DNA of 64,000 bases from DASXMR01 sp036495525 (GCA_036495525.1 DASXMR010000033.1:1-64000), one strand, 5' to 3'. Shown: positions 54,487-63,654, numbered from the stretch's first letter. The notes: generated by a model not told the origin, from the letters alone. A program made the numbers and translations.

Positions 54487-55359
54487 GTGGCCACCGCACG
54501 GGACTGGCTAGCTGGTGCGCGGCCGCGCACCCTGCCAGCGGCGGTGGTACCGGTGGTGGTGGGCTCGGGAGTCGCGCTCGGCTACGGCAGGTTCTCTGCC
54601 TGGCGCGCCGCGCTCGCGCTGGTCGTGGCCCTGGCGCTGCAGGTGGGTGTCAACTTCGCCAACGACTACAGCGACGGCGTGCGCGGCACCGACGAGCGTC
54701 GCGTGGGCCCGATGCGGCTGGTCGGCTCGGGCCGGGCGCGGCCGCGCGAAGTGCTCGCCGCCGCGCTCGGCTGCTTCGCTGTGGCCTGCCTGGCCGGCCT
54801 CGTGCTGGCGGCGGTGACCTCGTGGTGGCTGCTGCTCGTCGGCGCCGCCGCGGTGGCCGCTGCCTGGTACTACACCGGGGGCAGCCGGCCGTACGGCTAC
54901 CGGGCGCTCGGCGAGGTCTCGGTCTTCCTGTTCTTCGGCCTGGCCGCGGTCGCCGGCACCGCGTACGTGCAGATGGGCCGCACCGGCTGGCTGGCGGTGG
55001 CGGCCGCGGTGCCCGTCGGACTGCTGGCCTGCGCGCTGCTGGTCATCAACAACCTGCGTGACATCCCGACCGACCGGGCGAGCGGCAAGCGCACGCTCGC
55101 CGTCGTGCTCGGCGACCGGCGCACCCGGCTGCTGTACGTGGCCTGCGTGGCAGTGCCGTTCGCCGTCGCAGCCGTGATCGCGGCTGCCTCGCCGCTCGCG
55201 CTGCTCGCGCTGGCCGCCGTGCCGTTCGCGATCCCCCCGGCCCGGCTGGTGCGGGCCGGCGCGTCAGGACCTGGCCTGATCACCGCGCTCGGGCAGACCG
55301 GCCGGCTGCAGCTGGCGTTCGGTCTGCTGCTCACGCTCGGCCTGGCGATCAGGATCTGA
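54487..55359 (+). CDS. menA: 1,4-dihydroxy-2-naphthoate polyprenyltransferase
   Basis: A 290-residue UbiA-superfamily membrane prenyltransferase of menaquinone synthesis, adding the isoprenoid tail to DHNA. The first Asp-rich motif is NFANDYSDGVRGTD (56-69), specific to MenA, and the second is NNLRDIPTDRASGKRTLAV. Eight or nine hydrophobic helices. The GTG at 54487 has AAGGG 6 bases upstream. The other men genes are not in the window. Confidence 0.95.
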   Translation: MATARDWLAGARPRTLPAAVVPVVVGSGVALGYGRFSAWRAALALVVALALQVGVNFANDYSDGVRGTDERRVGPMRLVGSGRARPREVLAAALGCFAVACLAGLVLAAVTSWWLLLVGAAAVAAAWYYTGGSRPYGYRALGEVSVFLFFGLAAVAGTAYVQMGRTGWLAVAAAVPVGLLACALLVINNLRDIPTDRASGKRTLAVVLGDRRTRLLYVACVAVPFAVAAVIAAASPLALLALAAVPFAIPPARLVRAGASGPGLITALGQTGRLQLAFGLLLTLGLAIRI

Positions 55360-55486
55360 CCGCTCAGCGGCGGGTTGCTGCCGCCGGCCGGCCAGAAGTG
55401 CGTGGCGGCCGCCGACCTGGCCGGCCAGCAGACGCTGGCGACAAAACCCCTGGACAGCGGCCGGGCGGTGATCGCATATTCAGCGG

Positions 55487-55936
55487 ATGGATCTACGCAT
55501 TCAGTGCCTCACCATCGGCAGCGCGGACCCGGCCGCGCTCGCCTCCTTCTGGCAGCAGGCGCTCGGCTGGCGGCACAGTCAGGACAGCGCCAACGAGGCG
55601 GTGCTCGAGCCGCCGGCCGGCAGTGCCGAGGACGGCGTCGCGCCTGACCTGGTCTTCGTGCGCGTGCCGAAGCGCAAGGACACAAAGAACCGGCTGCACC
55701 TCGACCTCCGGCCGGCCGACCAGGCCGCCGAGATCGCCAGGCTCGAGGCGCTCGGCGCGCGCAGGGTCGACGTCGGGCAGGGCAGCGGCGTCAGCTGGGT
55801 GGTACTCGCCGACCCGGAGGGCAACGAGTTCTGCGTGCTGCGTCCGTTCACCCAGGCCGAGCTTGCGCAGCTCGCTCTCAGTAGCCGTCAGGGGCCGACC
55901 TCGGCCGCCGCTGCCGCCGCGGCGGCTTCTGCCTGA
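55487..55936 (+). CDS. VOC-family (glyoxalase-like) protein
   Basis: A 149-residue protein with a glyoxalase/bleomycin-resistance fold: MDLRIQCLTIGSADPAALASFWQQALGW at the start and WVVLADPEGNEFCVLRP at the end, with a possible metal ligand in HLDLRP. The last 15 residues are an alanine run that overlaps the convergent SPFH gene by 49 bases. Substrate unknown. Confidence 0.85.
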   Translation: MDLRIQCLTIGSADPAALASFWQQALGWRHSQDSANEAVLEPPAGSAEDGVAPDLVFVRVPKRKDTKNRLHLDLRPADQAAEIARLEALGARRVDVGQGSGVSWVVLADPEGNEFCVLRPFTQAELAQLALSSRQGPTSAAAAAAAASA

Positions 55937-57204
55937 GCCGCGGCAGCCTCGGCTTCCGCCGTCGCCGCCTGGCTCCGGGCCGCCGGGCTCTCCGACGTCT
56001 CGCCCTGCGGCGTCTCGCCCTGCGGCGTCTGGCCCTGCGGCGTCCGGCCCTTGGCGGCCTGCCTGGGCACCGGCGTGGCCAGCTCGGCCTGCGCTGAGGC
56101 AGCTGGACTGGCACCCGCCGCACTGGCGCCGCCCGGGCCTATCCCCGGCGGCTGGCCGGCCGCCGCCGCGATCGCCGCGGCCACCGCCGCCGCGCCGCCG
56201 CTCACCGCCTGCTGACCGGCTGGCCCGGCTCCGTCCGCGGCGCCATCATGCCGGGCGGGCCTGGCGGCCAGGCCGCCCTCGGCCGGCGCAGCCTGACCAC
56301 CGACCGCGCCCCGGCCGCCGTCCGCCTCGCCGCCGAAGGCGCTGCTCAGCGCCTTCATCGCGCTGGTCACCTCGCTCGGGATCATCCAGACCGTGTTGCC
56401 TGGGCCCTGCGCGATCTGCGGCAGCGTCTGCAGGTACTGGTAGGCGAGCAGCTTCGGGTCAGGATCGCCGCGGTGAATTGCCTCGAAGACGGTGCCGATG
56501 GCCTGCGCCTGTCCCTCGGCCCACAGGATCTGGCGCTGCCGCTCGCCCTCGGCCCGCAGCACGGTGCCCTGCTTGTCGCCGTCGGCGGTCAGGATCTGCG
56601 CCTGCCGCAGTCCCTCGGCGGTCAGGATCGCGGCACGCTTCTCTCGTTCTGCCCGCATCTGCTTTTCCATCGCGTCGATGACACTCTTCGGCGGCTCGAT
56701 CGCCTTGATCTCCACCCTGGTGACCCGGATCCCCCACTTGCCAGACGCGTCGTCCAGCACGCCGCGGAGCATGGTGTTGATCTTGTCCCGGGAGGTCAGG
56801 GTCAGCTCCAGGTCCATCGAGCCGATCACGCTGCGCAGCATCGTGGCGGTGAGCTGCTCGATCGCCTGAATGTAGTCGACGATCTCGTAGTCAGCCGCAC
56901 GCGGGTCGGTGACCTGGAAGAACAGTACGGTGTCGATCCGCACGACGAGGTTGTCCTCGGTGATGACCGGCTGGCCGAGGAACGAGACCACCTGCTCGCG
57001 CAAGTCGATCAGCGGCTTGACCCGGTCGATGAACGGGATGATGACGTTCATCCCCGGCTCCAGCGTCTTGCGGTACCGGCCGAGTCGCTCGACGTTGCGC
57101 GCCCTGGCCTGCGGCACGATGCGGACAGTCCTGACCGCGAGCAACGCCACCGCGAGGGCAACGATGATGCCGGCCAGCAGCGCGGTCAGCCCGACCACGT
57201 CCAT
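55888..57204 (-). CDS. SPFH/stomatin-like membrane protein (QmcA-type)
   Basis: A 438-residue band-7 protein: one helix (about 5-24), SPFH domain (about 28-190: IVPQARARNVERLGRYRKTLEPGMN, VVSFLGQPVITEDNLVV), a coiled coil (about 195-255) and ALSSAFGG, followed by an Ala/Gly/Pro-rich tail of about 140 residues. The tail includes a TPQG(Q/E) pentapeptide repeat. The ATG at 57204 has GGGAG upstream. It lies 2 bp after the NfeD gene, the classical stomatin operon partner. Confidence 0.93.
   Translation of the reverse strand: MDVVGLTALLAGIIVALAVALLAVRTVRIVPQARARNVERLGRYRKTLEPGMNVIIPFIDRVKPLIDLREQVVSFLGQPVITEDNLVVRIDTVLFFQVTDPRAADYEIVDYIQAIEQLTATMLRSVIGSMDLELTLTSRDKINTMLRGVLDDASGKWGIRVTRVEIKAIEPPKSVIDAMEKQMRAEREKRAAILTAEGLRQAQILTADGDKQGTVLRAEGERQRQILWAEGQAQAIGTVFEAIHRGDPDPKLLAYQYLQTLPQIAQGPGNTVWMIPSEVTSAMKALSSAFGGEADGGRGAVGGQAAPAEGGLAARPARHDGAADGAGPAGQQAVSGGAAAVAAAIAAAAGQPPGIGPGGASAAGASPAASAQAELATPVPRQAAKGRTPQGQTPQGETPQGETSESPAARSQAATAEAEAAAAQAEAAAAAAAAEVGP
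55996..56050. repeat. 15-bp tandem repeat inside the SPFH gene
   Basis: About three and a half copies of a 15-bp unit containing GCGTCTCGCCCTGCG, encoding the TPQG(Q/E) repeats in the C-terminal tail. Units differ by one or two bases. In frame, so copy number may vary without breaking the gene. Confidence 0.75.
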
Positions 57205-57206
57205 GG

Positions 57207-57638
57207 TTACTCCCGTGGGTAGACGAGCGCGGTAGCGCCCTCGATCTGCATCACGTCGACGGTCGCGCCGGGCGGGATGACCAGCGTCTCGTCGTAGGGG
57301 CGCGAGGACCACACCTCGCCGCCGATGCGCACCCGGCCGCCGTGGGCGCTGACTTCCTCCAGCACGTACGCGGTGCGCCCGACCAGGGCCGCGGTGCCGG
57401 TGCGCAGCAGCGGCGGCTGCCTGATGTGCCGCATCGCGAACGGCCGCGCGATGCCCAGGCCGGCCGCGGAAGCTGCCACGAACGCGACGAACTGCAGCAC
57501 CCCGCCGCCGCCGACCGCGCCGACTCCGCCGGCGACCAGAGCGCTGGCCGCGACGAGCCCGAATGCGAGCGTGCCGGTGAAGATCTCGGCGGCGCCGAGC
57601 ACCGCCGCGACGACCAGCCAGATGATCCAGAACTCCAT
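57207..57638 (-). CDS. NfeD family membrane protein
   Basis: A 143-residue NfeD of the short (NfeD1b) type: three hydrophobic segments (about 3-70) and a C-terminal OB-fold (GTAALVGRTAYVLEEVSAHGGRVRIGGEVWSSRP, then GATVDVMQIEGATALVYP). Together with the SPFH protein 2 bp downstream it forms a membrane-quality or microdomain module, paralleling the pair at 1-1352. Confidence 0.9.
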   Translation of the reverse strand: MEFWIIWLVVAAVLGAAEIFTGTLAFGLVAASALVAGGVGAVGGGGVLQFVAFVAASAAGLGIARPFAMRHIRQPPLLRTGTAALVGRTAYVLEEVSAHGGRVRIGGEVWSSRPYDETLVIPPGATVDVMQIEGATALVYPRE

Positions 57639-57660
57639 CGCGTCCGCTCCGGACGGCCAG

Positions 57661-57686
57661 GTTACGGCTCTTGTACCGACAGTAAC
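57661..57686. promoter_or_regulatory. Interrupted inverted repeat in the nfeD/acyl-CoA ligase intergenic region
   Basis: GTTAC (57661-57665) and GTAAC (57682-57686) are inverted, with an inner GG/CC pair, 23 bp upstream of the nfeD start. Possible operator; weak evidence. Confidence 0.25.
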
Positions 57687-57802
57687 TCCGCGCCGCCGTC
57701 TGGTGCATCACAGCTTGGCGGCATCGGTGGCGTCGCAGCGGGCTTCCCACCACCAGCGAGAACGAGGAATCATGGGGGTGACCCGACCCGTAAGGACTCA
57801 TC

Positions 57803-59464
57803 ATGCCCGCCGGAACTCAGCCGTCCTACAGCCACGGAACCGCCGCCACCGCCCTGCTGGGCGAGACGATCGGCGAGAACCTGCGCCGGATAGCCGCCGC
57901 GCACCCGGCCGGGGACGCCCTGGTCGACGTGCCGTCCGGCCGACGCTGGAACTACCAGGAGCTAGACGCCGACACCGACGCGCTGGCACTCGGCCTGCTC
58001 GGCGGCGGCATTGAGGCAGGCGACCGGGTCGGCATCTGGGCGCCGAACTGCGCCGAGTGGGCGCTGCTGCAATACGCCACGGCGAAAATCGGCGCGATCC
58101 TGGTGAACATCAACCCGGCCTACCGCAGCCATGAACTGCAGTACGCCCTGCGTCAGTCAGGGGTGCGCCTGCTGGTCAGCGCGGAGAGCTTCAAGACCAG
58201 CGACTACCGCGCCATGATCGACGAGGCCAGCGGCGGCCTTGACGCGCTGCAGCAGGTGATCTACCTGGGCACCCCGGCCTGGGACGCGCTGCTGGCCGAC
58301 GGCCGGGCCGCCGCCGCCGACGGCCTGGCCGGCCTGGCCGCGCGGGCGGCGGCGCTGTCGTTCGACGACCCGATCAACATTCAGTACACCAGCGGCACGA
58401 CCGGCTTCCCGAAGGGCGCGACGCTGTCGCACCACAACATCCTCAACAACGGCTTCTTCATCGGCGAGGGCTGCCGGTACACCCCGGCCGACCGGGTCTG
58501 CATCCCGGTGCCGTTCTACCACTGCTTCGGCATGGTGCTCGGCAACCTGGCCTGCACCACGCACGGCTCGTGCATCGTGATCCCGGCGCCGGGCTTCGAG
58601 CCGGCCGCGACGCTGCGCGCGGTGCAGCAGGAGCGCTGCACGTCCCTGTACGGCGTGCCGACGATGTTCATCGCCGAGCTCGCGCTGCCCGACTTCGCTT
58701 CCTACGACCTGTCCTCGCTGCGAACCGGCATCATGGCCGGATCGCCATGCCCGGTCGAGGTGATGAAGCGGGTGGTCAGCGAGATGCACATGAACGAGGT
58801 CACGATCTGCTACGGGATGACCGAGACCTCCCCGGTCTCGGCGCAGACCACGGCGGACGACGACATGGAGCGCCGGGTGACGACCGTCGGCAAGGTGCAC
58901 CCGCACGTTGAGGTCAAGGTCATCGATCCGGAGACCGGCCTGGTGCTGCCGCGCGGCGCGGCGGGCGAGATGTGCACCCGCGGCTACTCGGTGATGCTCG
59001 GCTACTGGGGTGAGCCGGACAAGACGGCCGAGTCGATCGACGCCGCGCGCTGGATGCACACCGGTGACCTGGCCGTGATGGACGCCGAGGGCTACCTGAA
59101 CATCGTCGGGCGGATCAAGGACATGGTGATCCGCGGCGGCGAGAACGTCTATCCGCGCGAGGTCGAGGAGTTCCTCTACGCGCACCCGGCGATCGAGGAC
59201 GTGCAGGTGATCGGCGTGCCCGACGCCAGGTACGGCGAGGAGCTGTGCGCGTGGGTCAAGCTGCGCGCCGGCACGGAGCTGACCGCCGACGACATCCGCG
59301 GCTACTGCACCGGGAAGATCGCGCACTTCAAGATCCCCCGCTACCTGCGGGTGACCGACGAGTTCCCGATGACGGTGACCGGCAAGGTGCAGAAGTTCAA
59401 GATGCGCGAGACGTCGATCGCCGAGCTCGGCCTGGAGGGGGCCAGCGAGACCCGAACCGCCTGA
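57803..59464 (+). CDS. Acyl-CoA synthetase (AMP-binding)
   Basis: A 553-residue ANL-superfamily ligase activating a fatty acid to its CoA thioester. Core motifs are YTSGTTGFPKGAT (195-207), CYGMTETSPVS, TGDLAVMDAEGYLNIVGRIKDMVIRGGENVYPREVEE and the C-terminal catalytic Lys region TGKVQKFKMRE. Closest in layout to medium/long-chain fatty acyl-CoA ligases (FadD-type). ATG start with protein N-terminus MPAGTQPSYSHG. Confidence 0.93.
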   Translation: MPAGTQPSYSHGTAATALLGETIGENLRRIAAAHPAGDALVDVPSGRRWNYQELDADTDALALGLLGGGIEAGDRVGIWAPNCAEWALLQYATAKIGAILVNINPAYRSHELQYALRQSGVRLLVSAESFKTSDYRAMIDEASGGLDALQQVIYLGTPAWDALLADGRAAAADGLAGLAARAAALSFDDPINIQYTSGTTGFPKGATLSHHNILNNGFFIGEGCRYTPADRVCIPVPFYHCFGMVLGNLACTTHGSCIVIPAPGFEPAATLRAVQQERCTSLYGVPTMFIAELALPDFASYDLSSLRTGIMAGSPCPVEVMKRVVSEMHMNEVTICYGMTETSPVSAQTTADDDMERRVTTVGKVHPHVEVKVIDPETGLVLPRGAAGEMCTRGYSVMLGYWGEPDKTAESIDAARWMHTGDLAVMDAEGYLNIVGRIKDMVIRGGENVYPREVEEFLYAHPAIEDVQVIGVPDARYGEELCAWVKLRAGTELTADDIRGYCTGKIAHFKIPRYLRVTDEFPMTVTGKVQKFKMRETSIAELGLEGASETRTA

Positions 59465-59500
59465 GGAATCCCGGCCAGCCTGCCGCGATGAGGGGTCTCG

Positions 59501-59561
59501 TTCATGATCCGGTAGTAGGAAAATGGCTGCTGGGACAACACAATTCCTTCCGGATCATGAA
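59501..59561. repeat. Palindromic interspersed element, copy B
   Basis: Perfect 12-bp inverted ends TTCATGATCCGG (59501-59512) and CCGGATCATGAA (59550-59561) around a 37-base core that aligns with copy A at 32418-32475. An inner AGGAA/TTCCT pair extends the stem. It lies in the short gap between the acyl-CoA ligase and HAD genes and runs to within 11 bases of the chosen HAD start. Confidence 0.8.
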
Positions 59562-59571
59562 TGGGGCACTG

Positions 59572-60300
59572 GTGGAACTGGCTGACTTCGAGGCCTTGAG
59601 TTTCGACTGCTACGGAACCCTCATCGACTGGGAGGCCGGTCTCGCTGCGGCGCTGACCGGCTGGGCCAGGGCCGGCGGCCGGGACGCCAGTGCCGAGGAA
59701 CTGCTCGACGCGTACTCCAGGCACGAGGCGGCCGCCGAGGCGCAGCACCCGGAAGCGCTGTATCCCGCGATCCTCGCCCGCAGCCTGCGCGACCTTGGCG
59801 CGGAACTAGGCCTTGAAGTCAGCGACGAGGCAGCCGCTGCCCTGGCCGGGTCGGTCCCCGGCTGGCCGGCCTTTCCTGACTCGGCTGAGGCGCTGCGCGT
59901 GCTGGCCGGCCGGTACCAGCTGATCATCTTGTCCAACGTGGACCGCGAGTCATTCGCGGCGAGCAACCGGCGCCTCGGGGTGAGCTTCACCAGCATTCTC
60001 ACCGCGCAGGACATCGGCTCGTACAAGCCGTCGCCGCGCAACTTCGACGCGCTGCTGGCCGAGGCCGGCCGCCTGGGCATCGGCCAGGGCCGGCTGCTGC
60101 ACGTGGCGCAGAGCCTGTTCCACGATCACGTGCCAGCGCAGCGAGCGGGCCTGCCGACCGCGTGGATCAACCGCCGGCACGACCGGCCAGGGTGGGGCGC
60201 GACGCCAGCACCGCCTGCTGACGTCACGCCGGACTGGGAATTCGACTCTATGGCGGCCTTCGCGCAGGCCGCGCTCGGCCAGCCGCCCGCAGCCTCGTGA
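59572..60300 (+). CDS. HAD-superfamily hydrolase (haloacid dehalogenase-like)
   Basis: A 242-residue HAD hydrolase: motif I SFDCYGTLIDWE (nucleophile Asp), motif II ILSNVD, motif III Lys in SYKPSPRNF, and a helical cap between I and II. The pattern is that of type II haloacid dehalogenase-like proteins, but motif IV (HVAQSLFHDHVPAQ) alone does not prove dehalogenation. I prefer the GTG at 59572 with GGGG upstream; an ATG at 59557 lies inside the right arm of the palindromic element. Confidence 0.87.
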   Translation: MELADFEALSFDCYGTLIDWEAGLAAALTGWARAGGRDASAEELLDAYSRHEAAAEAQHPEALYPAILARSLRDLGAELGLEVSDEAAAALAGSVPGWPAFPDSAEALRVLAGRYQLIILSNVDRESFAASNRRLGVSFTSILTAQDIGSYKPSPRNFDALLAEAGRLGIGQGRLLHVAQSLFHDHVPAQRAGLPTAWINRRHDRPGWGATPAPPADVTPDWEFDSMAAFAQAALGQPPAAS

Positions 60301-60406
60301 GCCCTCCGCTCCTGGCCGGGCCGCTGCTAGCCGAGCCCCCAGAAGTCTCGCTGGTGCGTGACAGGCGGGCTCAGGCCGCGGAGTTCGGAGGGTGTGGTGA
60401 GCGGTC

Positions 60407-60988
60407 GTGACCGAACCGGTACCGGCGCCTCGGGGAGACGGACGGGTCATCTTCCTTAATGGCGCATCGAGCTCCGGGAAGACCACCCTGGCCCGGGCAC
60501 TGCAGGCGATGTTGCCTGACCCGTTCCTTCATATGTCTTCGGACCATCTGGTCGGCATGCTTCCTCGCCGCAGCGACGACTGCGCCGCGTTCGACTGGTG
60601 GCATCAGCTCCGGCCGCGATTCTTCGCCGGGTTCCACCGCTGCGTGCCAGCGTTGGCAGCGGCGGGAAACGACCTGGTCGTCGAGCACATCATCGAGTTC
60701 CCGTCCTGGCGCGCCGAGCTCGCCGGCCTGCTAGCCGGCTTGGACGTGTTCTTGGTCGGCGTGCACTGCGATCTCAGCGAGATCGACCGCCGCGAGCGCG
60801 AGCGCGGCGACAGGCGCATCGGCGAAGGCCGCAGCCACGTCAGCGTCGATCGGATCCACAGCTTCGGTCCATACGACCTGGACATCGACACCACCGCCGG
60901 CATCACGCCTGCCCTGACCCGCTCGGTGCTCGACTCCTGGCGCGTGCGCGGGCCGCTACGTGCCCTGCAGACTGGGGCTCGACAGTGA
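60407..60988 (+). CDS. Chloramphenicol-phosphotransferase-like P-loop kinase
   Basis: A 193-residue protein of the CPT family: FLNGASSSGKTT (Walker A, residues 19-27), HMSSDHLVGM with the expected catalytic-type Asp, VEHIIEFPSW and VGVHCDLSEIDRRERERGDRRIGEGRSH, the last typical of CPT-like proteins. Known members phosphorylate chloramphenicol or act in antibiotic self-protection; here the substrate is unknown. GTG start at 60407. Confidence 0.85.
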   Translation: MTEPVPAPRGDGRVIFLNGASSSGKTTLARALQAMLPDPFLHMSSDHLVGMLPRRSDDCAAFDWWHQLRPRFFAGFHRCVPALAAAGNDLVVEHIIEFPSWRAELAGLLAGLDVFLVGVHCDLSEIDRRERERGDRRIGEGRSHVSVDRIHSFGPYDLDIDTTAGITPALTRSVLDSWRVRGPLRALQTGARQ

Positions 60989-61010
60989 CTTGGCCGGCGT
61001 TGCCGAGCGT

Positions 61011-61028
61011 CGCGGTGCATGCACCGCG
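61011..61028. promoter_or_regulatory. Perfect 18-bp palindrome
   Basis: CGCGGTGCA followed directly by TGCACCGCG, in the 222-bp gap after the CPT-like gene and about 180 bp before the dehydratase start. Possible operator, or part of a terminator for the CPT-like gene. Confidence 0.4.
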
Positions 61029-61210
61029 CCGCTGCCTGACATCCGCTCAGGCTATGGCTCTCCCAGGACTCGGCCCATTGCTCGTGGACGTTGCCGAAGC
61101 CGACCGCTCCGTGCCGGCGCGGGGCGCGGTGGCCGGCGGGGCAGACTGGTACCGGCCACCCAGACGGCGCAGCTACACCTGTGGCGCCTTCCCCGAGAAC
61201 GGAGCGAGTC

Positions 61211-62173
61211 ATGACCCAGGCTGAGGCACCGCAGGCGACGGGCGCCGTCACCCGCGCCGGGGTGGAGCAGGTCGAGCAGCGGATCAGGCAGCACATCCGG
61301 TGCACGCCGGTGATCACCATCGACGCGGCCGAGCTCGGCCTGCCGCCGGGACCGCTGTCGCTCAAGCTGGAGTTCATGCAGCACTCGGGCTCCTTTAAGG
61401 CCCGCGGGGCGTTCGCCAACCTGACCCTGCGCGACATCCCGGCAGCCGGGGTCGTCGCGGCGTCGGGCGGCAATCACGGCGCGGCCGTCGCGTACGCCGC
61501 CGGCGTGCTTGGCATCCCGGCCCGGATCTTCGTTCCCGTGGTCTCGTCGGCAGCCAAGATCAGCCGGATCAAGTCCTACGGCGCCGACCTGGTCGTGGCC
61601 GGTGACACCTACTCGGACGCGCTCGCGCTGAGCCAGCAGTGGGCGGCGGAGTCGGGCGCGCTGCCGGTGCACGCGTTCGACCAGGCGGAGACCATGCTCG
61701 GGGCGGGCACGCTGGCCCTGGAGCTGGAACGGCAGGCGCCGCAAGCCGGCACCGTGCTGGCCGGGGTGGGCGGCGGCGGCCTGCTGTCAGGGATCGCGGC
61801 CGTGCTGGCCGGGCGGGCCAGGGTGGTCGGCGTGGAGCCGGAAGGAGCGCCGACGCTCACCGAGGCACTTGGAGCTGGCGAGCCGGTCGACGCGGCCACG
61901 GGCAGCGTGGCCGTCGACTCGCTGGCACCACGCCGCGCGGGACTGATGACCTACGCGATGATCTCCGCGCATGCGCACGCGGTCGTGCTGGTCAGCGACG
62001 AGGCGATCCTGCGGGCGCAGCAGCTGCTCTGGGACAAGCTCAGGATCGTCGCCGAGCCCGGCGGCTGTGCCGCGCTGGCCGCGCTGCTGTCCGGCCGCTA
62101 CGACAGCGACGGCGAGCACGTGGCGGTCGTGGTGAGCGGCGCGAACACCACGGCAGTCAGATTCGGCCAGTAG
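61211..62173 (+). CDS. PLP-dependent threonine/serine dehydratase-like enzyme
   Basis: A 320-residue fold-type II PLP enzyme. The PLP Lys is K63 in SGSFKARGA; SGGNHGAAVAYAA and the phosphate-binding GGGGLLSG are present, as is the C-terminal EPGGCAALAALL. There is no ACT domain, so it is the short catabolic or serine/threonine dehydratase form. The ATG at 61211 has GGAGCGAG upstream; the open frame upstream is not protein-like. Confidence 0.9.
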   Translation: MTQAEAPQATGAVTRAGVEQVEQRIRQHIRCTPVITIDAAELGLPPGPLSLKLEFMQHSGSFKARGAFANLTLRDIPAAGVVAASGGNHGAAVAYAAGVLGIPARIFVPVVSSAAKISRIKSYGADLVVAGDTYSDALALSQQWAAESGALPVHAFDQAETMLGAGTLALELERQAPQAGTVLAGVGGGGLLSGIAAVLAGRARVVGVEPEGAPTLTEALGAGEPVDAATGSVAVDSLAPRRAGLMTYAMISAHAHAVVLVSDEAILRAQQLLWDKLRIVAEPGGCAALAALLSGRYDSDGEHVAVVVSGANTTAVRFGQ

Positions 62174-62259
62174 CCGCCAGCCGCGACGCGCGGCCCGTGC
62201 CGCAAGGCTTATCAGCCGGGTATCTATCGCGCCGGCCTGGCCGGCCGCATGATGAGGTC

Positions 62260-63654
62260 ATGGCCCTGCGATCCCCCCGCCGCGCGATGCCAGGACCCAG
62301 CCAGGCGGCCGCTGCCCGCAGCTTCGCTGCCATGCTCCGCAACCCGCTGGATGGCTACGTCTCGCTGGCCGCCAGGTACGGGGACACCATCCGGGTGCCG
62401 GTGTCGCGGCGGCTCAGCTTCTACATCCTGAGCCGTCCGGAGCAGGCCGAGCACGTCCTCGCCACCGGCCAGGACAACTATGTCAAGGCGTTCACCTACC
62501 GGCCGCTGCGCGCGCTGATCGGCAACGGCCTGCTGACCAGCGAGGGCGAGCAGTGGCGGCAGCGACGCCGGCTGCTCCAGCCGCAGTTCACCCGGCCGCA
62601 GGTGGCAGCCACCGGGCCGCAGATGGCAGCCGCGATCTGCGACATGCTCAGCCGCTGGGATCATCAGGCCGCCGGCGCGCCGGTACTGAACGTCGCCGCC
62701 GAGATGGGCGCGCTGGCACTGGACATCGTGGGCCGCGTGCTGTTCGGCGCCGACCTGTCCGCCGAGTCGGCGCAGATGCGGCGGGCCATGGCGGTCGGCC
62801 AGAAGGTGGCTGTACTTGCCACGTTCACGCCGTTGCAGTGGGGCCCGGTGACCAGCCGGGCGCTGCGCACCATGACCGAGCGGATCGGCCGTACGGAGGG
62901 CATCGACGGCCCGGTCAAGCGCATGATCGCGGCCCGCCGCGCGGTGCTCGGCGGTACCGGGCCTGACGCCAGGCCAGCGACGCCGGACAACATGCTGGAC
63001 GTGCTCCTCGCCGCCCGGCACCCGGACGGGCGGCCGCTCACCGATACCGAGATCGGCGACGAGGTGGCCACGTTCATGGTGGCCGGGCACGAGACCAGCG
63101 CTGGCACGCTGTCCTGGTCGCTGGCACTGCTGTCGGCCTACCCGGCGGCGCGAGAGCGGCTGGAGGCCGAGGTGGACGCCCGGCTCGGCGGCGCCATCCC
63201 CAGCCCGGCCGACCTGCCGCAGCTGCCGTGGACCAGGGCGGTCATGGCCGAGGCGATGCGGCTCTACCCGCCGGCCTGGACCGTCGAGCGGGACGCGCTC
63301 GCCGACGACGAGGTGGCCGGGGTGCACGTGCCAGCCGGCAGCATGGTCGCCGTGCCGCCCTACCTGGTGCACCGGCACCCGGAGTTCTGGCCAGATCCGG
63401 CCGGCTTCGATCCGCGCCGGTTCCTGCCTGACGGGCCGGAGCGGCACCGCTACTCCTACATCCCGTTCGGCGGCGGCCGCCGGGCCTGCATAGGCTCCTC
63501 GTTCGCCGAGCAGGAGACGACGCTGGTGCTCGCCGCCATCGCTGGCCGGTTCCGGCTGGAGCTGACCGCTGGCGGCATGCCCGTGCCGAGCGCGAACGTG
63601 ACCCTGCGGCCGCGCCGGGCGCTGCCCATGCGGCTGCTGCGCCGCCAGCGCTGA
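62260..63654 (+). CDS. Cytochrome P450
   Basis: A 464-residue P450 monooxygenase. The I-helix oxygen motif is AGHETSAGT (near 275), the ExxR is in AEAMRLYPPAW (near 331) and the heme-binding loop is FGGGRRACIG with the thiolate Cys near 410. No membrane anchor is visible, so it is soluble, needing ferredoxin and reductase not encoded nearby. Close in pattern to CYP families acting on lipids, but the substrate is not assignable. ATG at 62260. Confidence 0.93.
   Translation: MALRSPRRAMPGPSQAAAARSFAAMLRNPLDGYVSLAARYGDTIRVPVSRRLSFYILSRPEQAEHVLATGQDNYVKAFTYRPLRALIGNGLLTSEGEQWRQRRRLLQPQFTRPQVAATGPQMAAAICDMLSRWDHQAAGAPVLNVAAEMGALALDIVGRVLFGADLSAESAQMRRAMAVGQKVAVLATFTPLQWGPVTSRALRTMTERIGRTEGIDGPVKRMIAARRAVLGGTGPDARPATPDNMLDVLLAARHPDGRPLTDTEIGDEVATFMVAGHETSAGTLSWSLALLSAYPAARERLEAEVDARLGGAIPSPADLPQLPWTRAVMAEAMRLYPPAWTVERDALADDEVAGVHVPAGSMVAVPPYLVHRHPEFWPDPAGFDPRRFLPDGPERHRYSYIPFGGGRRACIGSSFAEQETTLVLAAIAGRFRLELTAGGMPVPSANVTLRPRRALPMRLLRRQR

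Noticed and set aside
54183..54530. 115-codon minus-strand frame between ccmA and menA
   Set aside because: Arg/Ala/Pro-rich, crosses the menA start, no domain and no ribosome-binding site.
60960..61214. Plus-strand 84-codon frame before the dehydratase
   Set aside because: Begins inside the CPT-like gene, Arg-rich without domain, and overlaps the dehydratase start.
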